Below, piece by piece: positions 7,993 through 15,610 of a stretch of 43,061 nucleotides of DNA. Position numbers and translations under genes: made by a program. The stretch lies in the NCBI GenBank assembly GCA_011050685.1, contig DRFF01000005.1, forward strand, positions 1 through 43,061, written 5' to 3'. The notes below the pieces were generated by a model. That model ran no database searches, had not been told where the DNA came from, and saw nothing but the letters and a program-made list of their open reading frames with translations. Position 1 is the first letter of the stretch, and each line of letters opens with the position of its first letter. Origin of the DNA: Aurantimonas coralicida. GTDB lineage: Bacteria; Pseudomonadota; Alphaproteobacteria; Rhizobiales; Rhizobiaceae.

Positions 7993-10722
7993 TCAGACTG
8001 CGGAGATGGCGGGCGAGGAACGGCCGGCGCGCTCGGTTGCGGCCAGGAGGCCGCCCCGCCGGGTGTAGTAGAACCAGGTCAGCACGACGCAGATCACGTA
8101 GAAGCCGAGGAACCCCCAGAGCGCCGCCACCGGCCCGCCGGTCATGGCGATCGAGGTGCCGTAGGCTTTCGGGATGAAGAAGGCGCCATAGGCTGCGATG
8201 GCGCTGGTAAAGGCGATGATCGCCGCGCTTTCACGCTCCGCCTGCTTGCGCAGCGCGCCCCCGTCCAGCTCCGGCATCAGACGCGGGATTTCGCGCCCCA
8301 TGATCGCGGGGATCATCTGGAATGTGGAGGCGTTGCCGACCCCGGTCAGGAAGAACAGCGTCATGAACGAAGCGAAGAAGCCCCAGAACGCGCCCGGCTG
8401 TTCCTTGATGCCGAGGAAGAAGATCACCCCGAACACCGCCACGATCATTCCCAGGAACGTCCAGAAGGTGACCCGGCCGCCGCCGTATTTGTCGGAGATC
8501 CAGCCCGTGCCGGCGCGCGACAGCGCCCCGACCAGCGGCCCGAGGAACACGAACTGCAGCGCGTTCACGTCTGGGAACTGAAGCTTGGTGAGCAGCGGGA
8601 AACCAGCGGAATAGCCGATGAAGCTGCCGAAAGTGCCGGTGTAAAGCACGCACATGATCCAGTTGTGCTTGCGGCTGAAGATGATCGCCTGCTCCTTGAA
8701 GCTGGCCTTGGCGTCGGCGATGTCGTTCATCCCGACCCAGGCAGCGATGGTGGCCGCGATGATGAACGGCACCCAGACGAAGCCGGCGTTCTGCATCCAG
8801 AGCAGGCCGCCATCCGACATGGTCTGCGGCTGACCGCCCAACGCGCCGAAGACACCGGCGGTGATGACGAGCGGCACCAGGAACTGCATGACGGAGACGC
8901 CGAGATTGCCGAGGCCCGCGTTCAGCGCCAGCGCGTTGCCCTTTTCCGCCTTCGGGTAGAAGAAGGCGATATTAGCCATCGACGAGGCGAAGTTGCCGCC
9001 GCCGAAGCCGCACAGCAGCGCCAGAACCAGGAAGATCAGGTAAGGCGTATCGGGATTTTGCACCGCATAGCCGATGCCCATGGCCGGTAGCAGCAGCGAG
9101 GCGGTGGAAAGGGTCGTCCACAGCCTGCCGCCGAAGATCGGCACCATGAAGCTGTAGAAGATGCGCAAGGTCGCACCGGAAAGCCCCGGCAGCGCCGCCA
9201 GCCAGAACAGCTCGCCCGGCGTGAAGTCGAAGCCGATCGCCGGCAGACGCGCCACGACCACCGACCACACCATCCAGACCGAGAAGGCCAGAAGCAGTGC
9301 CGGGATCGAGATCCAGAGGTTCCGGCGCGCGATGCGGCGGCCTTTGTCCTCCCAGAAGCTCTTGTCCTCGGGGCTCCACTCTTCCAGCGTGTGCGCATCC
9401 TGCGAGGCGTCCGAGACCGGCATCCCCAGCATTTCGGGTAGTTGCGGCAAATGGTTCAGGACTGCGCCCTGCTCCGTCCGCTCCATCACGCGGATCGCCA
9501 TGTGCATCCAGAGCAGCGAAACGCCCACCAGCAGGAACAGCAGCGCAAAGGCCGAGGTATAGATGCCAGTCAAGTCCAGCGCTGCGCCGAATATGATCGG
9601 CAGGATGAACCCCCCAAGGCCGCCGATCATGCCCACCAGCCCGCCGACAGCGCCGACATGCTTGGGGTAATAGGCCGGGATGTGCTTGAATACCGCCGCC
9701 TTACCGAGGCTCATGAAGAAACCGAGCGCGAACAGGATTAAGACGAAAGGCCAGAAGTCCAGCTGGGTCGAAAAGGCGATCGGGCCGTCCTTGCCCTGGA
9801 TCACATAGTCTGTTGCCGGATAGGACAGCATGAACAGCAAGATGGTGGAAAACCCCAGGCTCCAGTACATCACCGACCGGGCGCCGAAACGGTCCGACAA
9901 CGCCCCGCCATAGGCCCGGAATAGCGATCCCGAAAGCCCGAAAGCCGCCACTGCCATGCCGGCCATGCGGATGTCGACGTCGTAGACATCCATCAGGTAA
10001 TGCGGCGTCCAGAGCGCGATGGCGACAAAGCCGCCGAACACGAAGAAGTAGTAGAGCGAGAAGCGCCAGACCTGCAGGTTCTTCAGGGGCGCGAACTGCT
10101 CGACCAGCGAGGGCGGCCGCGCGCCGCTTTTGCGGCGAGCCACGAGTGCCGGGTCATCCTTGGCGAACAGGAAGAACACGACCGCCATCAGCGCCAGGGC
10201 AGCGGCCCAGACTTGGGCAACCCCGTGCCAGCCATAGGCGACCATTACGAAGGGCGCGACGAACGTGGTGACCGCTGAGCCGACGTTGCCGGCCCCGAAG
10301 ATCCCCAGCGCGGTGCCCTGCCTGCCCGCGCCATACCAGCGCGAGACATAGGCGACGCCGATAATGAACGATCCGCCGGCCAGGCCAATGCCGAGCGCGG
10401 CGATCAGATACATCGGATAGCTTGACACCCAGGTCAGCATCCACGTCGCCGCGGCCGTCAACAGCATCTGCGCCGTGAACACGATACGGCCGCCGTATTT
10501 CTCGGTCCAGACACCAAGAATAAGCCGGGTAAGCGATCCAGTCAGAATGGGGGTGGCGACCAGCAAGCCGAACTCGAACTCGTTGAGCCCCAGCTCGGCC
10601 TTTATCTCGACGCCGATGATTGAAAAGATCGTCCAGACCGCGAAGCAGGCCGTGAAGGCGATCGTGCTCAGCCCCAGCGCTCGTGTGCGCTCGGCATCCG
10701 AGACGTGTGCCTGCTCCATCAT
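7993..10722 (-). CDS. narK: Fused nitrate/nitrite transporter NarK (two MFS domains in one chain)
   Basis: The 909-residue membrane protein holds two complete major facilitator units, about residues 10-430 and 455-900, joined by a charged linker around EEWSPEDKSFWEDKGRR. Each half shows about 12 hydrophobic segments and glycine-rich NarK/NasA-type signatures, for example GIGLAGGSFIIGVAYVSRWY in the first and LLCGFGGGNFASSMANIAFF in the second. In Paracoccus the equivalent NarK1-NarK2 fusion combines proton-linked nitrate uptake with nitrate/nitrite exchange, so one polypeptide can start and then sustain respiration. The ATG at 10720-10722 has GGAG 7 bases upstream; a second ATG follows directly. 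It is the first gene of the nar operon and lies behind an FNR-type box. Confidence 0.95.
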   Translation of the reverse strand: MMEQAHVSDAERTRALGLSTIAFTACFAVWTIFSIIGVEIKAELGLNEFEFGLLVATPILTGSLTRLILGVWTEKYGGRIVFTAQMLLTAAATWMLTWVSSYPMYLIAALGIGLAGGSFIIGVAYVSRWYGAGRQGTALGIFGAGNVGSAVTTFVAPFVMVAYGWHGVAQVWAAALALMAVVFFLFAKDDPALVARRKSGARPPSLVEQFAPLKNLQVWRFSLYYFFVFGGFVAIALWTPHYLMDVYDVDIRMAGMAVAAFGLSGSLFRAYGGALSDRFGARSVMYWSLGFSTILLFMLSYPATDYVIQGKDGPIAFSTQLDFWPFVLILFALGFFMSLGKAAVFKHIPAYYPKHVGAVGGLVGMIGGLGGFILPIIFGAALDLTGIYTSAFALLFLLVGVSLLWMHMAIRVMERTEQGAVLNHLPQLPEMLGMPVSDASQDAHTLEEWSPEDKSFWEDKGRRIARRNLWISIPALLLAFSVWMVWSVVVARLPAIGFDFTPGELFWLAALPGLSGATLRIFYSFMVPIFGGRLWTTLSTASLLLPAMGIGYAVQNPDTPYLIFLVLALLCGFGGGNFASSMANIAFFYPKAEKGNALALNAGLGNLGVSVMQFLVPLVITAGVFGALGGQPQTMSDGGLLWMQNAGFVWVPFIIAATIAAWVGMNDIADAKASFKEQAIIFSRKHNWIMCVLYTGTFGSFIGYSAGFPLLTKLQFPDVNALQFVFLGPLVGALSRAGTGWISDKYGGGRVTFWTFLGMIVAVFGVIFFLGIKEQPGAFWGFFASFMTLFFLTGVGNASTFQMIPAIMGREIPRLMPELDGGALRKQAERESAAIIAFTSAIAAYGAFFIPKAYGTSIAMTGGPVAALWGFLGFYVICVVLTWFYYTRRGGLLAATERAGRSSPAISAV

Positions 10723-10785
10723 GATCTATCTCCGCTTCCGACGCGTTTCGTCGCGCCGGAGTGGGACGGAAGAAGCCGCCGCGAC

Positions 10786-10799
10786 TTGACCGAGATCAA
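10786..10799 (-). promoter_or_regulatory. FNR/NarR-type binding site upstream of narK
   Basis: The sequence TTGACCGAGATCAA differs from the FNR-type consensus TTGAT-N4-ATCAA at one position and keeps the 5-4-5 geometry. Its centre is about 70 bases before the narK ATG. If it sits at the usual -41.5 of class II activators, transcription would start near 10751 and leave a leader of about 28 bases. It probably makes the nar operon dependent on low oxygen and on nitrate/nitrite signals through FNR and/or the divergent NarR-like protein. Confidence 0.8.
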
Positions 10800-10899
10800 A
10801 CCGCAGCGGCCGGCGAGAGCAATCGAACTAGATTTGATGATAGGCGCCGCAATGACCTGGGTTTGTCAGGCGTCAGGGATTCATATTGCCTATATCCAC

Positions 10900-10913
10900 T
10901 AGACTGATGTCTA
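10900..10913 (+). promoter_or_regulatory. 14-base inverted repeat before the narR-like gene
   Basis: TAGAC-TGAT-GTCTA is a perfect 5-4-5 inverted repeat centred about 55 bases before the regulator's ATG, in an A+T-rich stretch likely to hold its promoter. The geometry equals that of Crp/Fnr sites but the half-sites are not the FNR consensus. An autoregulatory operator is possible; this is inference. Confidence 0.3.
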
Positions 10914-10961
10914 TTTATTAATTACCAAATATCAAGCGAACTGTCGGAGATGAGTTGATTC

Positions 10962-11699
10962 ATGCGTGAAACGGTCCTTCCGGCGATCCGCCGCCTTCCG
11001 CTGTTTCGATCGATGGCGGAGGAGAATTTTCTCGCCCTGACGCGCGCGGCGTACGATCAGACCTTTCCGCCCCAGATCCAGCTGATCGACGAGGGCGAGT
11101 CTGCCGATTTTCTCCACATCGTCGTGGAGGGCTCGATCGAGCTCTTCGCGGGCTGGCAGGAGCGTGAAACCACGCTGGCGGTGGTGCGGCCGCGTTCGAC
11201 CTTCATCCTCGCCGCCTGCATGCGAGACGCGCCTTACCTAATGTCGGCGCGCACACTGGAGAAAACCCGCCTCATCCTGGTGCCCAGCAGCGATGTGCGA
11301 ACCATCTTCCGCACCGATGGCGAATTTGCGTTGGCCACCATCGCCGAGCTTTCGGCCGGTTACCGCGGCATGGTCCGGCACGCCAAGGATCTCAAGCTGC
11401 GCAGCGCACGCGAGAGGTTGGCCGCTTACCTTCTGTGTCAAGCCGGGGCCGCCGGCGACAGAGCAAGCTTTGTCCTACCCATGGAAAAGCGGGTGCTCGC
11501 CTCGTTCCTCGGGATGACGCCCGAGAGTCTCTCACGAGCGATGAAATCGCTGCAGACAGATGGCGCCGTGGCCGACGGTCAGCGGGTCATCATCACGGAC
11601 CGCCCTGCACTGGAGGCGCTGGCGAAGCCCACTTCGCTCATCGACGGGCCGGATTGCGATGGCTTGCAAGGCGACGGGGCAGCCGTGGACGTATCGTGA
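10962..11699 (+). CDS. narR: Crp/Fnr-family regulator, NarR/DNR-like (no iron-sulfur cysteines)
   Basis: The 245-residue protein has an N-terminal cyclic-nucleotide-binding-type sensor fold (about 10-115), a dimerisation helix (about 120-150) and a C-terminal winged helix. The recognition helix reads TPESLSRAMKSL; Glu188, Ser191 and Arg192 match the FNR residues that read TTGAT half-sites. The N-terminal four-cysteine set of FNR is absent: the cysteines seen are at 86, 159 and near 229. It should therefore not sense oxygen through a [4Fe-4S] cluster. Paracoccus NarR has the same type, and is divergent from narKGHJI exactly as here; it responds to nitrate/nitrite. The gene symbol rests on this context. 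Start ATG 10962, with GGAGA 11 bases upstream. Confidence 0.8.
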   Translation: MRETVLPAIRRLPLFRSMAEENFLALTRAAYDQTFPPQIQLIDEGESADFLHIVVEGSIELFAGWQERETTLAVVRPRSTFILAACMRDAPYLMSARTLEKTRLILVPSSDVRTIFRTDGEFALATIAELSAGYRGMVRHAKDLKLRSARERLAAYLLCQAGAAGDRASFVLPMEKRVLASFLGMTPESLSRAMKSLQTDGAVADGQRVIITDRPALEALAKPTSLIDGPDCDGLQGDGAAVDVS

Positions 11700-12088
11700 T
11701 CACGCGGGCCTGAGACCGCCACTCGGCCGCGACGGCCGTCTGGCGTTTCGTCCCGTCGTCGGCATTCTTTCGTTTCCTGCTCGACCGTCGCTGCCGGACT
11801 TCACACGACGGTGCAAGCGGATGTCGGCACCATGGAGAAAGGGACGCCGTTCCGCATCCTTTGTTTTGGAGTGTGTGGCGCCCGAGCACACGTGCCGCGC
11901 CGCCGGTTTTGGCGCACCCGCCCGACGGAACCCGTGGATAAACCTGTCGCGGAAGCGTTATGCGCTGGGAAACGGTACCGGACTCTTGAAGAACATTTCG
12001 TGAAAGTATAGGCAGACCCCATGGTTGATGGGCGCGAGAATCCATTGCAGCACGAGTTTGTCCCGCACGTTTCGCAGACGGGTCCGCG
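11700..12088. other. 389-base stretch without a recognisable gene
   Basis: Between the regulator and parE only short, mutually overlapping open frames occur on both strands. None has a ribosome site with recognisable protein similarity. A short palindromic hairpin (CGGCCG-CGA-CGGCCG, about 11726-11740) lies just after the regulator but has no T tract. The right end holds a candidate parE promoter. Confidence 0.6.
11985..12012 (+). promoter_or_regulatory. Candidate parE promoter
   Basis: CTTGAA (11985-11990) and TATAGG (12007-12012) are separated by 16 bases. They resemble the alphaproteobacterial housekeeping pattern CTTGAC-N17-TATA-like. Transcription would begin about 70 bases before the parE ATG. 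Confidence 0.4.
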
Positions 12089-14113
12089 ATGAGCGACGAC
12101 CTGTTTTCGGGCAATGCGGCGCGTCGGCCGAAATCGCCAAAGCCGGCCGACCAGCCTTTGCCGGTGCAGAATTCAGCGCAGCCCGCCGAATACACGGCGG
12201 CCGATATCGAGGTGCTGGAAGGGCTGGAGCCGGTTCGCCGCCGCCCCGGCATGTATATCGGCGGCACCGACGAGAAGGCGCTGCATCATCTCTTTGCCGA
12301 GGTCATCGACAATTCGATGGACGAGGCGACCGCCGGACACGCCAATTTCATCGAGGTCGCGCTGGAGGCGGACGGCACCTTGTCCGTCGCCGACAACGGT
12401 CGCGGGATTCCGGTCGACCCTCATCCCAAATACAAGAACAAGTCGGCGCTTGAAGTCATCATGACGACGCTCCATGCCGGCGGAAAATTCGATTCGAAGG
12501 TCTATGAGACCTCGGGCGGCCTGCACGGCGTCGGCGTCTCCGTGGTCAACGCTCTGTCGGAGGTTTTGGAAGTCGAGGTCGCGCGCAATCGCAGGCTCTA
12601 CCGCCAGACCTATGCGCGGGGATTGGCGACATCGACGCTCGACGAAGTCGGCGAGGTTCACAATCGTCGTGGCACGCGGGTGCGGTTCAAGCCGGATCCG
12701 CAGATTTTCGGCGCCGGCGCCAGGTTCCGCCCCGAGCGGCTGTTCGCCATGGCTCGCTCGAAAGCTTACCTCTTCGGCGGCGTCGAGATTCGCTGGTCCT
12801 GCGATCAGAGCCTGCTCGTGCCCGGCGGCGACATCCCGGCTCGCGAGACATTCCACTTCCCCGGCGGACTGAAGGACTATCTCGACGTCACGCTCGGCAA
12901 GGAGCATCGCGTCACGGCGCAGATCTTCGCCGGCCGGACCGAGAAAGTCTCGGGCCACGGGGCTGTCGAATGGGCGGTCAGTTGGACGCCGGAAGACGGC
13001 TTCATCCGCTCCTACTGCAACACCATTCCCACACCCGAGGGTGGCACCCACGAGGCGGGCCTGCGCTCGGTGCTGCTGCGCGGGCTCAAGGCCTTCGCCG
13101 AGGTTTCCGGGAACAAGCGGGCTGCGATCATCACCGGCGACGATCTGATGCTGACGGCTTCGGCCATGCTGTCGATCTTCATCAGGGAACCGGAATTCGT
13201 TGGCCAGACCAAGGACCGGCTGGCCACCGCCGAGGCGCAGCGGATCGTCGAGCAATCGATGCGCGATTCCTTCGATATCTGGCTTGCCTCCTCGCCGCAG
13301 GACGCGGCGCGGCTGATCGACTGGGTGGTCGAGCGTGCCGACGAGCGGCTCCGCCGCCGCCAGGAGAAGGAGGTCAGCCGCAAGAGCGCGACGCGCAAGC
13401 TGCGGCTGCCGGGCAAGCTCGCCGACTGCTCGCAAAACGGCGCCGCCGGGGCCGAGATTTTCATCGTCGAGGGGGATTCCGCCGGCGGCTCGGCCAAGCA
13501 GGCGCGCGATCGCCGTCTGCAGGCGATCCTGCCGCTGCGCGGCAAGATCCTCAACGTGGCGAGCGCCGGTCGCGAGAAACTCGGCGCCAATCAACAGCTT
13601 GCCGATCTGATCCAGGCGCTGGGCTGCGGCACCCGCGCGAAATACCGCGACGAGGATTTGCGCTACGAGCGTGTCATCATCATGACCGACGCCGACGTCG
13701 ACGGCGCCCATATCGCCTCTCTGCTCATCACCTTCTTCTATCAGGAGATGCCCGAACTGATCAGGGGCGGTCACCTGTTTCTTGCGGTGCCGCCGCTTTA
13801 CAAGCTGACCCAAGGCGGAAAATCCTTCTACGCCCGCGACGACAAGGATCGCGAGCGGTTGATCGCAAAAGAGTTCAATGGTCGGGGCAAGGTCGAGGTC
13901 TCGCGCTTCAAGGGCCTTGGAGAGATGCTGCCCTCGCAGCTCAAGGAAACGACCATGGACCCGAGGAAACGCACCTTGCTCAGAGTCGTTATGGACGAAG
14001 CGCCGGAATCGGGCACGTCGATCGCGGTCGATGCGCTGATGGGAAACAAGCCGGAAGCCCGCTTCCGCTTCATTCAGGATCGCGCCGCATTCGTCAAGGA
14101 ACTGGACATCTGA
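12089..14113 (+). CDS. parE: DNA topoisomerase IV subunit B ParE
   Basis: The 674-residue protein carries the ATPase subunit of topoisomerase IV, which with ParC unlinks daughter chromosomes. An N-terminal GHKL ATPase domain is shown by EVIDNSMDEA, VADNGRGIPVD and GGLHGVGVSVVNALS. A transducer domain follows, and a TOPRIM domain has EGDSAGGSAKQARDR and DADVDGAHI. The spacing between TOPRIM motifs lacks the long insert of many GyrB proteins. The N-terminal about 35 residues are a poorly conserved tail. The ATG at 12089 has only a weak upstream ribosome site (GGGT). An in-frame later start is possible but no ATG occurs before the conserved region begins. Confidence 0.93.
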   Translation: MSDDLFSGNAARRPKSPKPADQPLPVQNSAQPAEYTAADIEVLEGLEPVRRRPGMYIGGTDEKALHHLFAEVIDNSMDEATAGHANFIEVALEADGTLSVADNGRGIPVDPHPKYKNKSALEVIMTTLHAGGKFDSKVYETSGGLHGVGVSVVNALSEVLEVEVARNRRLYRQTYARGLATSTLDEVGEVHNRRGTRVRFKPDPQIFGAGARFRPERLFAMARSKAYLFGGVEIRWSCDQSLLVPGGDIPARETFHFPGGLKDYLDVTLGKEHRVTAQIFAGRTEKVSGHGAVEWAVSWTPEDGFIRSYCNTIPTPEGGTHEAGLRSVLLRGLKAFAEVSGNKRAAIITGDDLMLTASAMLSIFIREPEFVGQTKDRLATAEAQRIVEQSMRDSFDIWLASSPQDAARLIDWVVERADERLRRRQEKEVSRKSATRKLRLPGKLADCSQNGAAGAEIFIVEGDSAGGSAKQARDRRLQAILPLRGKILNVASAGREKLGANQQLADLIQALGCGTRAKYRDEDLRYERVIIMTDADVDGAHIASLLITFFYQEMPELIRGGHLFLAVPPLYKLTQGGKSFYARDDKDRERLIAKEFNGRGKVEVSRFKGLGEMLPSQLKETTMDPRKRTLLRVVMDEAPESGTSIAVDALMGNKPEARFRFIQDRAAFVKELDI

Positions 14114-14160
14114 TCCGATCCAGCTGAAATGCCGTCGATTGCTCAATCGGAGGACTTCCC

Positions 14161-14754
14161 ATGCCCCATCTCAGACACTGGCTTGCCGGTACCGCATTCC
14201 TCGTCATGGCCATGAGCCATACGGCCGCTCTGGCCCAGGCAGACGCCGGAGCCCCCGTTGCCGCTCCGGACGCCGCTCAACCGGCTGAAGCCCCGGTGAC
14301 ACCCGACACCGCGCAACCCGCTGAGGCCAAGACGGCGCCGGCAAGCTCCGGCGATCCCGAGCTCGCCGCAAAGGCAAAGTCGGCCGCTGAAGCCCTGTCG
14401 CCGCAGGTCCAGGATGTCCAAATCGTCGGACCATGGTCGGACGGTACGCGTGAGGGCGTCTGGCGGACGGTCATGGTGCAGTCGCAGACCGACGATTCCG
14501 CCTTTCATTTCTTCGTTCAGCAACTCGAGGGTGCGGGAAGCGACCTGAGCCTGCGCGCGACGACAGAGGTCGTCGAGATCAATCAGATCGAAGGCGCGGT
14601 CGTAGGCTATCGCGCCGACGAGCCGAGCGAAGAACAGCCGAATAGCCTGACGCTGTTCTTCGACATCCTGCCCTCCGACGGGGAAATCGCCGAGACCTAC
14701 GAGCTGCACTTCTTTCCGGGGGAACCTTATAGCTTCGGTCCTGCCACCAACTGA
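14161..14754 (+). CDS. Exported protein of unknown function
   Basis: I do not recognise this 197-residue protein. It has a clear signal peptide (hydrophobic stretch about 8-25, probable cleavage after AALA-Q), then an alanine/proline-rich linker to about residue 65, in which AQPAEA and AQPAEAP repeat. A compact domain of about 125 residues follows, with regularly alternating polar and hydrophobic residues suggesting beta strands, and ends in FFPGEPYSFGPATN. It should lie in the periplasm or, less likely, at the outer membrane; no lipobox cysteine is present. A strong GGAGG precedes the ATG. It follows parE by 47 bases, possibly in the same transcript, and overlaps the next gene tail to tail by 28 bases. 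Confidence 0.8.
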   Translation: MPHLRHWLAGTAFLVMAMSHTAALAQADAGAPVAAPDAAQPAEAPVTPDTAQPAEAKTAPASSGDPELAAKAKSAAEALSPQVQDVQIVGPWSDGTREGVWRTVMVQSQTDDSAFHFFVQQLEGAGSDLSLRATTEVVEINQIEGAVVGYRADEPSEEQPNSLTLFFDILPSDGEIAETYELHFFPGEPYSFGPATN

Positions 14755-15467
14755 TAGGGCGCGACCGAGGCATCCCGTTGAAGATGCCGTCGGATCACCG
14801 CGCTCGCGGCGTCGGGCGCTTCCATTGTCACCATGTGACCGACGCCGTCGAGGAGATTAAGCATGCTGCCCGGCATAGCGGCAGCCATTTCGCGGGATCG
14901 GTCCGGCGAAATGATCTGATCGTGGATCCCGGCCAAAACCGTCGTCGGGACGTCTATGCACGGCAAAAGCGATGTCAGGTCCCGCCGTCCGATGATGGCC
15001 TCCTGCTGACGCGCGAAGATATCGGCTCCGATCGCTTCCGCCATTGCGACGATCCGCCGGCGCAGCTGCGGGTCGGTGCGGCCATTGGGACCGAGCAGTC
15101 GGTCGGAAAGGATCTCGGCGACGGCCGCGATCCCCTTGTCGTGAGCCAATGTGACCAGGCGCCGGCGCATGGCCGTCTGCTCTGCGGTGTCGGCCTTGGC
15201 GCTGGTCGCCATCAGAACCAGGTCGGTGACGCGTTCGGGTGCGATTCGCATGACTTCGAGGGCCACATACCCGCCCATCGATAAGCCACAGAGGAAAAAC
15301 CGATCCGGCGCGACCTCTACCAGACGCTCGGCCATCGCCGCGATGGTCGGATCGGACGTCGTATCGGCCATCACGACGCCGCAGGATGGGACGGACGCGA
15401 TCTGGTCCCGATAGAGATCGTCGGTACACAACAGACCCGGAATCATCACGATCTGTGTCAGATTCAT
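14727..15467 (-). CDS. Alpha/beta-fold hydrolase
   Basis: The 246-residue protein has the classic alpha/beta-hydrolase catalytic set: nucleophile serine in CGLSMGGY, aspartate in GIHDQIISP and histidine in GVGHMVTMEAP. The substrate is unknown; relatives include esterases, C-C hydrolases and enol-lactonases. There is no signal peptide, so it is cytoplasmic. I chose the ATG at 15465-15467 (MNLTQIVMIPGLL) because AGGG lies about 8 bases upstream. An ATG at 15503 gives 12 more residues without a ribosome site. The 3' end overlaps that of the exported protein by 28 bases, and the gene is divergent from the helicase. Confidence 0.82.
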   Translation of the reverse strand: MNLTQIVMIPGLLCTDDLYRDQIASVPSCGVVMADTTSDPTIAAMAERLVEVAPDRFFLCGLSMGGYVALEVMRIAPERVTDLVLMATSAKADTAEQTAMRRRLVTLAHDKGIAAVAEILSDRLLGPNGRTDPQLRRRIVAMAEAIGADIFARQQEAIIGRRDLTSLLPCIDVPTTVLAGIHDQIISPDRSREMAAAMPGSMLNLLDGVGHMVTMEAPDAASAVIRRHLQRDASVAPYQLVAGPKL

Positions 15468-15610
15468 CTTTTGTACCCTGTAAATCACCGGAAATCGCCC
15501 CATATGCGGCGCTGCGGTTGACTCGCGACGAGCGTCACCCTATCGCCCTGTCGACTGGGCTTTCAAACGCTATCGACCCCCCAATTCAACAATTCAAGAG
15601 AACCGCTAGC

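Noticed and set aside
4880-8068. Open frame of about 1060 codons on the strand opposite narG
   Set aside because: It mirrors narG codon bias in G+C-rich DNA, has no ribosome site or domain similarity, and narG itself is unambiguous.
11811-12011. Small open frames between the narR-like gene and parE
   Set aside because: No ribosome site, no similarity, and overlapping frames on both strands; treated as non-coding.
12173-14146. Long open frame antisense to parE
   Set aside because: It is a frame shadow of parE; its residues show no recognisable domain.
15386-15610. Extended N-terminus of the DEAD-box helicase
   Set aside because: The 75 added residues lack similarity and overlap the divergent hydrolase gene; homology begins at the TTG at 15611.
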